Shown in pieces: positions 21,201 through 36,200 of a DNA stretch of 64,000 nucleotides. Source of the DNA: Xenopus tropicalis (lineage: Eukaryota; Chordata; Amphibia; Anura; Pipidae); NCBI RefSeq assembly GCF_000004195.4, contig NC_030678.2, forward strand, positions 149,252,547 to 149,316,546, read 5' to 3'. The position numbers and the translations under genes were made by a program. Positions within the stretch are counted from its first letter, which is position 1, and each line of letters opens with the position of its first letter. The notes under the pieces were generated by a model. That model ran no database searches. It was given only the letters and a program-made list of their open reading frames with translations, and was not told the origin of the DNA.

Positions 21201-24200
21201 ATTACAGCAATTTGTAGTGTGAATAAATGACAATTTGGAATCTCCAGGCAATCTAACATAGCAAAGTTCTTCCCAAGAACACAATGTCAGTTGAATAACA
21301 GGCACTCCACAAGCCTTATGCAGAGTTTAGCTCAGCTGGAAGGTTAATTAAAGGAGAACTAATCCTTACCCCCTTCTCAGCCTCCACTTCACCCCCTCCA
21401 CTGCTCCCCCCTCCAAGCTTCCTCCTCACAAGTCCCCTTGTATGACAACCTGCTATAAATCTTTAACGGTGCCATTTTCTGTCTGTCTTCTGATCCTCTT
21501 CTGTCAGTTGTTGATACAGATCTCGTGGGAGCACGCACAGTTGAAGCTGATTCAGGCCATGGATTCAACTGCACATGCTCCTCCAAGATCCCAGTCAGTT
21601 CTCTAACAGAAGAAGATTAGAACATGGCCCCTTTGAACTCTGCTGCTAAACTTTGCAAATTAATGGCAGGTCAGGACACAGGGAGACTTCTGAAAAGAAT
21701 AGATGCTGTGGGGAGGGAGCTTGGAGGGGAGCAGTGGAGGTGGACTAGGTTTTGGTTCTCCTTTATTTTTTCTTTCTTAGCCAGGCGGTGGGCAGGGTGA
21801 CAACACGGGGGGAGGTGGTGGGGGTGTGGAAGGAGGCGGGGCCGTGCCATCACTGGGTGGGGCTATGACGTGGCCCAATCACTGCATTAATGTTAATGTG
21901 AAGTCCTGCCCAGTTTTCCTAATTTGGGTAACCAGGTAGGTTTTGACCGGGGCAGCCATTCTGGAAACTGGGCTGTCTGGGTAAAAACCGGACAGATGGC
22001 AACCCAAATGGCTGATACACTGTGGAATGTTTTTATTGCATTTGTTAGAGTGCAAAGCCAAAATGTTCCTTGCCATGTTTCCTAGGTTTGCACAAATAAA
22101 CTCAACCTGTATATCATGATGGCTTATCTTTATTTTTCTTATTATTCCCTGTTTTACAGAATTTTATGTAAACATCATAGAACTGGTAAGGTGATCTTAA
22201 AATATTGATTGATGTGCATGAAATGAATGCATAACACTAATGTATTTTGCATGTATTATTCTGCATTTTATTGATAAGTATCAATTTATTTGTGGGTTCA
22301 AGTAACACAGCTGACTGTACTTTACAGATGTAAAACTTCAATTATTTATAAAAATGTACCTAGAACACAAATGTTTTTGTGGTACAACTTTGACTAAAAA
22401 CAACGTTGATTTTGCATAAATTTGCACTGAATCTCCCTTGCTAGTTCAGACCTTCTGAAATATTATCCGTTATGGGAAAGTTTGCTTAAATGCTATTGAA
22501 ATAACTGAATGTCAGTATGACTTTGACAATATTGTTGTTACTACATAACTCTGACATCACTCAGATTTTGCTGGAAACTTTTGGAAGGTTTATAAATTGG
22601 CATTTCCAGCACTCATGGCCTGGGCAAGCAACCTACTCCTTTGTGCTTTGCTTTGGGGACTGAGGTTTTATCCTTCAATGTGAACAATGGCTTAATGGAA
22701 TGCAAACATGTACAGTGTTTGTTCTGTACCTGTATTCGCTTAGGGCTCCTGGCAGATGGGACATTTTTTCTCCTGTGCTTCTCTAGCTCAGGCGCCAAAA
22801 CATTCATAGTTACCTTTATACCAGCATTAATCTAAATCACCGGTGGTAAAACACAGGGTCAGACTGGGGGGTGCAGGGCCCACTGGGGCTGCTGCCCCAG
22901 GAGCCCCGCACCCCCCAAGGTGCCCCTGCTGGCTGCATCACCCGCACTCCTCACAGGGGCCCCCGCTGCACCCCCCTAACCCCCTGCAGGGGCTCCGCCA
23001 CCCTCCCCTGAGAGCACGTAAGTGAAATGGGTCAGGGGTGGATATCGGCAGCCAGGGGAAGCACCAACAGGGATCGGGTCTGGGCTGCCGGGGCCCACTG
23101 GTTTTTTTTACCGGTGTCCTGGCGGCCCAGTTCGACCCTGGTAAAACATATTCATTGCGTAGCAGAAGAAGTTGCCTTGTGAGGCAACATTGGGTTTCTC
23201 GCAATGCATATGTTTTCCTATTTGTGATTTCCCCTCTTGCAAAGTTCTCATTGGAGTCGTGCAATGTTAGCATAGAATATAGTTTTAAGAGTAGCTAGAA
23301 ACAAATTTCTTTTTAGTTTTATCTTGATTTTCATAATTTTTTTTAATGGAGAAATAGAGCCTAAAAAGATTATGCCATGAACGGCTGCAAAACTTCCTAT
23401 ACTAGCCCAGAGGTGTGCCTAACAGAGATCCCAGAGCAGCTCCCCATGTTTGATCATTTGCATGTTTTGGGCTATTGAGAAGCTCAGAGGTTATTGTGCT
23501 CAGGTTCTTTTGCCTCTTCTAATAACTTTATTAGAACTAAAGGGAGAACTAAACACACCCAATATAGAACCCCTGCACTGTTCTTCCCACCTTCCTGAAC
23601 CACCTCAGTCTCCCTCCCCAAAATGTCCCTGTTTCCCTGTACCAGTCTTCCCAAGGCAGAATTCTGCAGCAGGGTGGGTGGCTGCCATGTTCGGCTGCAT
23701 CACTTTCTCTCTTTTGCTCCCCAGTAATGAAAAGGAACATGAGCACTAGCAGCCAGTTTGGTCCTGCCCTCTATTGCCCATGCTTGTGGTAGTCACTAGT
23801 AGGAAGAAGAAGTGAAGCAGCCAAACGTGGTGGCCCACTACTGCACAACTCTGGCTTATGGAGACTGTTATAGGGGAACAGCGCCATTTTAGGGAATAAG
23901 GTTGAGGCAATTTGGGAAAGGAAAGGACGACCAATGTAGGGATTAAGTTTCCCTTTAGTTTAGAAAAGCAAGCTGTTTTCACTGTTTGAAATACTGCATT
24001 CTGTGTAGACAAACAGGATGAAGCTGGAGATAGTAGAAGATCAGAGACAAGCTCAGATTCCAGCACCAGTTCATCTACAGACGATTCTGACACTTTAGGC
24101 ACACCAAGAGCAAGGAAAAAAAGGGTAAGAGAGATTTACACCTGACTTCAACAGTAATTATATTTTGCTTTATAATTATAATTTGCTGCTTTGTCAGACA

Positions 24201-27200
24201 GCAGTGCTGAAAGTCAAATGAGAAGGATAATTTACAGTTTGATACAATACTATATATGCACAATGCTAATAGGCTAAATTATTCTGGAAGTTTGGTCAAT
24301 AAGAGCATGCTGAGAGTCATAAAATATTTAAAATGGCTGCAAATATGGCTCCAGGACTTTGCATTCATTCACACATCTTGCACATAGCAGCACACTGGTA
24401 TTTGACAAAACTTTCTTAGCCAGTCATAACTAGGGGAAGGCAGGTAGCTAAGTTACGTTCCTAGCACACCACTTACATACATGTTCTCAAAGGGTGCTTA
24501 ACTTCCACAGCCGCTCCCAAGCCTTTTTTCCATATATCAAAGGGGAAGAAGCACTCCAGCACCTGCTGTTTGTTCATCTCTGCAAATAAATGATTTAAAG
24601 GCATCACCTGAAAAGGAAAACACATCAAGGCACATTGGCAAGAACATGCATTAAAAACTCTCTCAAGTGGGTTCTACCACCAAGCTAAATCCCTTAGGGG
24701 TCCCCCTACATACTCATACAGCATGGGCCCCAAACCTTCACCTCAGGGCCTAGTCCCTACACATTACCAAACACTTTATTTAACTTTTTACTCAAAACTT
24801 AGTACATCTTTGCACATTTTAACCTATTTGGTTCAACTCTCTGGAGTCCACCCAAGTACAATTGCTCATCTAGAAAGGAACATTTAAACTTAAAGTTTTT
24901 ATTTTCCAGTCTATCACTTAAAGTTCTAATCCTTAAGGAATTACACAATTGTAAAGGAAAGGGGTATGGGAAACCATCTACCCAGCTGGGTCAGGCCTAA
25001 AAAGTTAGTCATGCAATTGACTGGAATCTACTCCTTACATTAATTCCCTGTGAGAATCCAGTCATCCGGCATGTACTCCATTCTCTCATACACTCAGAGA
25101 GGGGTGTAAGGCATGCAGTTCCCCACACTTTAATTTTGATAACTCGTTTCATTTGGGAAACAGATGTAAAAACCTCTGGGTCTGCCCATGTGTGCGCCCT
25201 CTCTCCCGTGTGTCCCAATTGGTTGTTTTGTTTGTCACTCAGCACTTGGGCCTCACACCCTCAGAACACCTTTGCTGCCTTTGGCTGTTTCTGTTCTCTT
25301 TTGCTGAACTCTGCACACGGTGCCTTTTTCTGTTGTATCCTTCTCTGCAGGTTCTGTCCCATTTTTCTCTCATTTCGGTGAACAATTTAACCGTTTGTGC
25401 CCCACACTGGACACCAAAAGTAACTCCTGTTCACACTGCTTACACTCTAATACCTTCCTGTTGACTGTCTGAAATAAAGGCTGACAAAACCTTTACCCTC
25501 TAATTTATTTACAGAATTATATAATATACCAGTTTTTTTTGTTTTTTTTTTAAATTTAGAAAAAGAAAGGAAATGAAGGCAAAACACCAAGGTAAAGAAA
25601 TTTTCTCTGTAAAAAAAAAAGTCTTATGCTGCATATAGTTAATGAACATGTATATTTCTGGCCTTTGCATAAGCAGCATGACTTTAAAAAAACAAAATTA
25701 CCTCCAGTGCTTTTAATGACTTTGTTTTTAGCTCACAGCTTCGATTTGTTTTTTTTTTTTTTTTCCAATTTTTTTAAATTTTTTTTCTAACTAGAACACA
25801 ACCCTGTGCAAAAGTCTAGTGTGGGTACTGTTCTAAATTGGTTACTGTTTGAATAAAATATCTACTAGAAATGACAGCTGCTGAAAAAGCAACTCTATAG
25901 TAGCTGTGGAGTAACACAGACACAGAAACAGAAAATTGTCAATTTTAAAATTATGATTTATAGACAGGTCAATTGGATTGATCTAAATTGTGCTCTTAGG
26001 TTAGATCTTGGCCAATTCCCAATACCCATCAGCTGGCAAATAACGAATGAAGAAATTACAGAAATTATTCTTTTTGTCTCAATAATTGCAATGAATTTTA
26101 TCTTACAGAAAGAAAACAAAAGCAAAAGGGGCAGATCATAATGGTGAGAAATCACAACAGTTGACATGGCTGTAATGGGATGCCGGGGATGGCATATGTA
26201 TTTTTGCACCGAAGCAGTCCCTTTAATACAAGCAGTTTTAGTAGCATTAAGGTGGCCATAAACAGGCTAAGCAAGAACATTCAATCTGTTCCACTGACCT
26301 GGCAGAACAAACTGAATGATTTGCTTGTAGATAGATAACTTGTACAGGGCCCCTAAGTTTCTGATGGTGACCCTGTATCCCACAATAACCTGATATTTTC
26401 CTGTACAATTGTGCTGACTACTGCTGCTTCTTCTGCTGGCACAGATGTAAGTGTCCCAAGGTTTTGTCTATGAGAGAACGTTACCCATCACCTTATGTGT
26501 TAAACTTGATATCTGACATGGCTACCAGCATATCATCCATTTTAGTAATATAAGCTAAAGTGCCTCTTTAATCAACAGATGCAAAGTTGTTTATAACTTC
26601 CTTGCACTTTTTTATAATGGAACCTTATGGTTACAGGAGACAAGCAGGGAGATGCTCATTACAGCTCAGATAGCACTGATCCCGGCCCATCTTCAAGGCA
26701 TTCTGATGCATCAAACAAAGAAGAGAGACAGAAACAGGAGGTGAGTTTATTATATTCATTGGGATATATTTTGTACATCCAGCTTTGCCAGTTATGAAAT
26801 TCAAGCTATATATGAAAGAACATATCTGTATCTATATTAGCATTACGCTACTGCATGTGCATGGATGCAAACTGTTCCCCAGAGCCAGCCCATCCAACAC
26901 AGCTTGGGTGTCTACTTCAGATACCCAGTACCCTATGTATTTCAAGGCAAGTTCTGCCTTGAGAGACCAAGTGGCTTGAGAGAAATGAATTGAATGGCCT
27001 GTATGTGAGCATCAGCGAGTAGGTGAGGAGGCAAGATGGAGAGGAGAATGTGGAGGAGAGGGGAATGGAAAAGTACAGAAGTATTTGTTGTCTTAGGGCT
27101 GTTGTACCTCCTGGCATGACTAGCTGAACCCCAGGGCAGAAATTAAAACAAAGTTTTAGTTTTGTTTCAGTATTAAACATAGGTGAAAGATTTTTCAAGG

Positions 27201-30200
27201 AATATGAGACTTTAAGGTTTTAACAGTTTAACATGCATTTTGTATTATTACTGATGCATGCATAGCTAACATTAGGCAATGAGAAAAATAAGAAGCTGGG
27301 GGTGTGCTGTAATCCTTATCTGCTAAATAATTCATTCAGACATTTTGATTTTTTACCAGAAGCAGAGGGACCCTGAGGATACCACTCCAAGGTAAGGAAA
27401 TATTCACTATTATAAAATGAGCACTGTTTAGAAATGAGCAGTCAGAATGATGTTCAAAGTAGGGGTAGGTAGGGAATGGAGGGAAGGGGGTCTGCGTTCC
27501 TCCCCTTTTGAATCTAGTGCAGCCTAACGCAGGTCTCTGCACTCGAAAACAGAGCTCAGGGGCCTGCGGCTATTTGCACAACAGTCCATGCAGTGGGCAT
27601 AGTGCAAAAAAAGGCCACAATTGGCCAGTAGTGTTGGGCACTGAAAATCAGCCCTATTATATTTGAAAAAACTGGTGGTGAACATGTCTTAGTGGGTCCT
27701 GGGCAAATGATACAATAACATTTCTCTCTCCAAACTCACTGATATGACACTACATTTTCTGTTCCAGGGAGAAAACAAATGCAAGGAAGAGTCTTTTTGG
27801 TGAGACACCAATGAAGATTTAGATACTATAAATGAACTTACTAAACAAAAAAAGCATGCTTATTTATTTGTCATAGGGGTGTGTTTCTTAACACTGGAGA
27901 CAAATATCACTGGTGATGTAGCCCATGTACAGTATGTATATTGTGTATACTGTATGTGTGCGCTTGTGCCTTCTTTGGTAGCACGCCTGGGCGTTTGTAG
28001 ATAGGTGTTTATTAGACAGGACTGATAACTGTAATGAATGATCTGATAGTTACTTGGTAATAGTAACTTTACACCACAAACATGGGTAACGCCTGAGATA
28101 AATCAGCAGTGTTTTTATTTACAACTCACTACAGGGCTAATGATAAAGGGGGTGATCGGTGCTCCTTGTGTCAGTATTATGTTTACAGATAGAGGAGAGG
28201 TTAGAACTCACCAATGACAGTATGAAGCTTGTAGATAAGGGTGAAGTTATGTAATTACCATTGCCAGTATTATGCTTCCAGATGGGAGGCTAGGTACTAA
28301 CCCATGTCAGTATGAAGCTACCAGATGATGGGAGGCTAGGTACTCACCCATGTCAGTATGAAGCTACCAGATGATGGGAGGCTAGGTACTCACCCATGTC
28401 AGTATGAAGCTACCAGATGATGGGAGGCTAGGTACTCACCCATGTCAGTATGAAGCTACCAGATGATGGGAGGCTAGGTACTCACCCATGTCAGTATGAA
28501 GCTACCAGATGATGGGAGGCTAGGTACTCACCCATGTCTGTATGAAACTACCAGATGACGGGAGGCTAGGTACTCACCCATGTCAGTATGAAGCTACCAG
28601 ATGACGGGAGGCTAGGTACTCACCCATGTCAGTATGAAGCTACCAGATGATGGGAGGCTAGGTACTCACCCATGTCAGTATGAAGCTACCAGATGACGGG
28701 AGGCTAGGTACTCACCCATGTCAGTATGAAGCTACCAGATGACGGGAGGCTAGGTACTCACCCATGTCAGTATGAAGCTACCAGATGATGGGAGGCTAGG
28801 TACTCACCCATGTCAGTATGAAGCTACCAGATGACGGGAGGCTAGGTACTCACCCATGTCAGTATGAAGCTACCAGATGACGGGAGGCTAGGTACTCACC
28901 CATGTCAGTATGAAGCTACCAGATGACGGGAGGCTAGGTACTCACCCATGTCAGTATGAAGCTACCAGATGACGGGAGGCTAGGTACTCACCCATGTCAG
29001 TATGAAGCTACCAGATGACGGGAGGCTAGGTACTCACCCATGTCTGTATGAAGCTACCAGATGACGGGAGGCTAGGTACTCACCCATGTCAGTATGAAAC
29101 TTCCAGATGACGGGAGGCTAGGTACTAACCCATGTCAGTATGAAACTTCCAGATGACGGGAGGCTAGGTACTCACCCATGTCAGTATGAAGCTACCAGAT
29201 GACGGGAGGCTAGGTACTAACCCATGTCAGTATGAAGCTACCAGATGATGGGAGGCTAGGTACTCACCCATGTCAGTATGAAGCTACCAGATGATGGGAG
29301 GCTAGGTACTCACCCATGTCAGTATGAAGCTACCAGATGATGGGAGGCTAGGTACTCACCCATGTCAGTATGAAGCTACCAGATGATGGGAGGCTAGGTA
29401 CTCACCCATGTCAGTATGAAGCTACCAGATGACGGGAGGCTAGGTACTCACCCATGTCTGTATGAAGCTACCAGATGACGGGAGGCTAGGTACTCACCCA
29501 TGTCAGTATGAAGCTTCCAGATGACGGGAGGCTAGGTACTCACCCATGTCAGTATGAAGCTACCAGATGACGGGAGGCTAGGTACTCACCCATGTCTGTA
29601 TGAAGCTTCCAGATGACGGGAGGCTAGGTACTCACCCATGTCAGTATGAAGCTACCAGATGACGGGAGGCTAGGTACTCACCCATGTCAGTATGAAACTA
29701 CCAGATGACGGGAGGCTAGGTACTCACCCATGTCAGTATGAAGCTACCAGATGACGGGAGGCTAGGTACTCACCCATGTCAGTATGAAGCTACCAGATGG
29801 GAGGCTAGGTACTCACCCATGTCAGTATGAAGCTACCAGATGACGGGAGGCTAGGTACTCACCCATGTCAGTATGAAGCTACCAGATGACGGGAGGCTAG
29901 GTACTCACCCATGTCAGTATGAAGCTACCAGATGGGAGGCTAGGTACTCACCCATGTCAGTATGAAGCTACCAGATGACGGGAGGCTAGGTACTCACCCA
30001 TGTCAGTATGAACCTACCAGATGGGAGGCTAGGTACTCACCCATGTCAGTATGAAGCTACCAGATGGGAGGCTAGGTACTCACCCATGTCAGTATGAAGC
30101 TACCAGATGACGGGAGGCTAGGTACTCACCCATGTCAGTATGAAGCTACCAGATGACGGGAGGCTAGGTACTCACCCATGTCAGTATGAACCTACCAGAT

Positions 30201-33200
30201 GGGAGGCTAGGTACTCACCCATGTCAGTATGAAGCTACCAGATGGGAGGCTAGGTACTCACCCATGTCAGTATGAAGCTACCAGATGACGGGAGGCTAGG
30301 TACTCACCCATGTCAGTATGAACCTACCAGATGGGAGGCTAGGTACTCACCCATGTCAGTATGAAGCTACCAGATGACGGGAGGCTAGGTACTCACCCAT
30401 GTCTGTATGAAGCTACCAGATGATGGGAGGCTAGGTACTCACCCATGTCTGTATGAAGCTACCAGATGACGGGAGGCTAGGTACAAACTGGCAATACCAC
30501 ATCTATGTTTATGAAGGAAAGTACGTTGTTCTGACCACTTAAATATAGTGTTTGCTGAGTTTTGCTAGCAAAACAAATCAGCCCAATATTTTATCATATT
30601 TATTAAAGATAAAAAGCTCCATATTACAGATGACGTTACAAATATGATTTTTGTAACTTAATGTGCATTCTAATAGTTTTATTAATGTGAAACACACAGA
30701 TGGTATGTTTTATCTTGAAATGCAGTTTATTTTTTTCCTCTAACATTTTAGCCATGGTGACCGAAAATGAAAATCAGGATGCAGACGAAGTTCCGCTACC
30801 TGTGCAGGTATGAGGCGCACCCCCAAACCCCACTTTTTATATAGTACTTTTTCTAGTGCTGGCTACTACCCAGCTGGCATAAAACTGTAAAGTTGATTCC
30901 TTTGTCTAGCTAAGCTTATTTTATCTGTCATTCTTAATCCTACAGGGTAAACAATGATCTGTGATACTTTTATTTTACAGCTCGGAAGCACAAAGTTAGT
31001 TTTTTAATGTAAAATGTTTTTTGTTAGAAATGTTTTATTAAAAAAATATTAAAATGCTGTTTGCATAAGTGTTCAATCCCCACTCGCAATGCAGTAACTG
31101 TATAACAAAGAATATTAAATTGCAAAATGCTAATTTTATTATTTGTGTGAATATTTTCCCCTTTAATGACAAACTCTTTGGTTGTGCTCAAACCTAAGAA
31201 TGAAGTGTTAAAAGTCAAGCCGCCTGCAGTAAATGTCTGAGCTGACAGCTGGGGGAAGTACGATGGCAGGCAGAAGGGAGCTTTGCTCAGTATCGCTGGA
31301 TACTGTTTTGTAGAGTGTTAATGTTTGCACTTTACTAATTAGAAATGTAAAAGTGCTCATTTAAGTCCGCAAGCAACGTTGCAGTCCCCACAATTCCCCC
31401 CCAGTCAGTTGCTCTTAAAACCACTTTCATTAAAGGTTCTTGTATCTTCGCACTTTAGTATAGTTGCGCTAGGCTTGTCACTGAGTCCATCCTGCCTTAA
31501 GTTCTGGATCAGGTGCTGCTCCACCTATTGACGCAGGGGAACCCTGGAGCTACCGCCACCTTCTGACCAGACTGTAGCTCCTGGGTTCACTAAGTGCCCT
31601 GTGTCAATAGGCGCAGCACACTTGTGCCCAAAGTATAGGGTGCACACATCACTTGCAATTGAACTTTGCTAACTAGTAAATAAGGCCAAAGATATCAGAA
31701 GACACCTACACTCCTTCTTCTAGGCTGTGCCTGTTTCAGTAGACTATATGCATATATGAAAAATACTGGGAACTGGGATTTTAGCGCAGTGCCTCCACCT
31801 AGTGGACACAGAGGAGCACCCCTCAGGGGAATTCCAATAGGAAATAATCACACACAGTTTTGCAGCAAAGATAAAAGTTGAATAACTATAAAATACAAAC
31901 AGTATGGACCCTGCTTTAGCAATCCCGTGTGGATTAGCCAACTCCGGGCTCAGTCCCTCCTAGGGCACAGTCCCAAACTCCACTACTGGTAGAAATACCC
32001 TCGCCCAGTTCAGTCTCTGGTAAAGTTCCTACCCCAAGAGTTCTTTAGTTCCCCCAGGTAGCGCTACCTGCCCCAAAGTACCTCTCCCTTTGGATAGGCA
32101 GTTGCTTTCACTTAGCAGGCACTGAAGAAACACCTGTCCTCAATTTCTTTTTTCTCTTTTTTTTAAACTAGGGAACTTCTCATGATACATCATGTGATCG
32201 GTGAGATACTTCATTTGTTTCTTCTTAACTTCTAAGACTTGAAAACTGATAATTCCATTTGAAAGACAAAAAGTTCAACCCAAGTGTGAGTAGGTTCCCA
32301 ACACAATCGTGGGACAAAGATGGAGAAAGACAAAACCTGAAAGCAATGGCAGAAATTTTAACAGATATACAATACAAATTCTTTGGGAACTTATGTTTGG
32401 ATTATAAATATCTAATAAATCATTTATAATTGAACAAGATCAATTAAATAACAGATAAGGTATAGATTTACAGAAAGGTATACATTTACAAAGCAAAGCA
32501 AATTTACAGCATCCCAAGATAATAAATCCCATACCTGTATGAGCTTCAACCAGGAAACACTTTATGTTGGATGTAGAGATATTGGTTATTATATAGAATA
32601 CAGTGTAATCCTGGGGTGCCCAACTTTCCCCTCTCGCTCTGATGCTGAACAAGTAAGGACTAAACTACACGGGAGATATTCATCAGACTTTATCTGACTC
32701 ACAAAATCTTGTTACACAACAGCATGAGGTTATGTAGGATGCTACAAAGTCTGATCCCTGCAGCTGTAATGCAAGTTGGATTAGATAAAGTTGGATGGTG
32801 GGTTTTGTTCCTGCATCTACATCCAGCATCAATGTATTTCAATAAGAGAAAAATGAGGCCCATCAGATTTTATTTTGTCGGATGCAGGCACAGCATGCCG
32901 TGTTTCCTTCTAAAAGGCGTGCCCCATTGGATGGAAAAGCTTCCATCTAATTTACACATCAGATTTTTTTTTTATCAGTCCCATTATTTTTTAAGCCATA
33001 CAAATACATGTCGCTGGCAGGATAAGATCTGTCGATCTGACACCATCCTATAATATTTCCTGTGTAGTTTAGCTCTTACTTGTGCCATTTAGCCAGTGCC
33101 GGTCCAAGCCGGCCCTAGGCAACCTGGTCGGCTTGGCCCGCCCTAACCAGCATCCACCCACCCGTGTGAATGCGCGTCTGCGCAAGGGGGTTGCCAGGGC

Positions 33201-36200
33201 CACTGCAGTGGGGGAAAAGGGTACGGAACTAGAGGTAGGTCAAAGAAGAGGTACCTGCCTGGTGCCCCCCCACCGTTGCGCCCTAGGCAGGTGCTTGCAG
33301 GGGCTGATTTATTAAAGAGCTGCTAAATTTGGCCAGTCCACATGGAGCCAATCAGCAATTAGTTTAGCCAACTGAAAGCTGGAAAATTAAAGTAACATTT
33401 AAAGGCACAGTAACGCTAAAATATGAAAGTGTATAAACGTAATTACAATATAACGCACTATTGCCCTGCTCTAGTGCAACTGATGTGTTTGCCTCAGAAA
33501 GGCTGCTATAGTTCATATATACAATGCTGCTGTAGCCATTGGGGCAGAAAAGGCACAGGTTACTTAGCAGATAACAGATAAAGCCCCATGATATTCTATA
33601 GAGCTTATCTGTTATCTGCTATGTAACTTGTGCCATTTCTCCTTTTTTCCTGCTTGAATGGCTGCCCCCGTGGCTACACAGCAGGGTATTTATATAAACT
33701 AAAGTAACATTTCTGTAGCAAACACACCAGTTTTACCAGTGCAGGGCAACAGTACATTATATTTTAATTACTATAAAACACTTTCTATTTTTGGGTGTTA
33801 CTGTTCCTTTAATCTGCTCTGGGCAACTGCAGTGGTTTTCATATTTTATACTGCCTATAATTTGAGCCAGGTGTCATTTATAACATTTACTTGCTTTTTC
33901 ATTTTGTGTAGATCATCGAGTGAAGGCGAATTAAGCGAATCCTTATTGAGTTCACAACCTGTGTTACTTCATCCAGTGTCTTTACGTAAGTACTATGCTA
34001 TGGAAACGAGATGCATTGTAATGTTTTGAGTATCCAACGGCATTTTCTTTTTTTCTTCATGTTTTAATTTTCCCCCTGACGCTGCCACCCTAGGCACGGC
34101 CCCTTGAGTGCCTATATGGCAAATATAGCTCAGGTTGTAACTAGTGAGGTACAGGCATAGTAAAAACTGGGAATTGGATAACGGGGAATGAGGCAGTTGA
34201 AACTGGAAAGTGCAATGGAGTAGCAACGATTAGAGAATAATGTGGAAATAGAACACAGTGGTCTGTAAAATAAGAGAGAGCAGTAAAAACAGAGGACAGT
34301 GGATGATGCTGGAAGGGGTAGGGGAAGGGAAGCTGATGAAGAACATTGTCAGAAGCCAGAGGAGGCTCCCAGCTAAGCCAGGAATATGAAGACACCAAAT
34401 TAGACAAGTCAGGTCATGGTCTTATATCCAAAGAGAGCAAGTCAAGCTGCAAAATAGTGCAGATACCAGGGGTTCATTGATACACAATGGGCAGAACTGA
34501 GGAGCCAATGCACAGGTAACACAGAGCAGGGGCGGGCCAAGCCGACCGGGCGCCCTAGGCAACCCGGTCGGCCAACTCCGCCCACCTCCCCGCCCCCCGA
34601 ACGGCGCATGCGCGTTAATGCACAGGAGGAGGTGCAGGGGGGCGGGGTGGTTAGTCGGTCATTGCTTCCGCCGCTAATGACAAGCGGCGGAGGCAATGAC
34701 AAATTAGCACTAGGGGTAGGCAGGAGAGGCTCCTGTCTGGCGCCCCTAAATCGTTGCGCCCTAGGCAGCTGCCTCTTCTGCCTACCCCTAGTTCCGGCCC
34801 TGACACAGAGGGAAACGGGGAGGGTAATGATATGGATATGCTGCATCTGAACAGTAGGAAACCTCAGAGAAAGAACACTTTTAGACCTTCCAGTACTTTT
34901 GCTTGCCCACATGTTGTGTAAAGGTAGTAAAATAAGGAATTATCTCTGGACTGAATCTAACAGCATTACCAAAATCTACCAAATTTATATTGTTATTTCT
35001 CATAAAAATTGTTATTGTAATTGTTTCTCATCTAAAGGTGACTTGAAGAAAAAGCAAAGGAAGAAGAGAGCTTCGAACGTGGAAGCAAGTTCTCAGGTAA
35101 TTACATGAAAGAACATCCAAATGTTGCTTTGTTGTGCAAGACACCTCCTTAATTGGTTGAAGATATAACATTTGTGGGCTCAGATTGCACATAATTGGTT
35201 TATGTCATTAGAACTGAACTGCAAGGATTGCTGTCAACCAGAGCTGTGGGGCATTTCTACTGCAATGATTATGAATCCAAAGATGGCCTGTCATGCAGCC
35301 TTTTCCCCTTTATAGATAAGGTTTCCTGTCTTGTTGTTATCTTTAAACTCATCCCTCCTTCTCAGTTCCTTCTTTTGCAGTATATGCAGTTCTGCTACTC
35401 CACCCCCCCATGCTCGTGTAGCTGTTATTAGAAGACCTTGCACCACATCCACTACTACATTTTCCCTTGGCTTCGAATCATGGCTGTCCTTTCTTCTCTG
35501 CACTGAAAACCCTCCAATTATTTTGTGATTTTAATGGCCACATTAATGACACCTTTCAGTCCTGGTCTTCCAACATTCTCCTGCTCCTTTCTCTAATTCT
35601 TTGATCTCCAGGAGCTGTAAGAAACAACCACCAATGAGAATGCCCACGTCCTTGAACCGGTCTTCTTTAGGAATGTTAAGATGGTCATACACATGCCAAT
35701 AAAATTGTACAACATTATATGTTCCCCCTGGAAGTTCAGTGACCGCTGCCCATCCTACTCCCTGGTGCTCTGAGGGGCAGCAATTCCAGAACAAATATAT
35801 AGATATGTGAGGATTAAACACCCTTGACCCCTGTCTAACAGTTAAGCATCAAAGTGGCTGCCAATTAATCACATGTGAGTAGGTTGGGCAGGGGCCCCTG
35901 AACTTCAAGGGGGATTGCGATCAAGGGAGAGAAAGGAAAGCAGAAATGATCACTTCTATCTCAGAACAGGTACAACATTTTTAACAGACTTTTATTACAA
36001 AGTTGTAGAATTTAGTGCTAAGAATCTATAAATGTATTTTAAAAAATGGTTTTACATCCCCTTTATGTACTATGGATATCCCTTGGTTCGTTGATTGGGC
36101 GGGTTTGAACATTTAATCTGCCAGTAGTCCAAGTCAGCTGGTACATTGGCAATATAGTAACATTCCCAGGGGATCCCTGAATAAGGCAAGTTAGATGGTG

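Noticed and set aside
24440..25500. LTR retrotransposon on the minus strand
   Set aside because: A primer-binding-site-like string near 25400 was seen, but no LTR pair, polypurine tract or gag/pol coding could be found.
28170..30484. Regular direct repeats resembling a CRISPR array
   Set aside because: Units are contiguous with no unique spacers, and the setting is a vertebrate intron.
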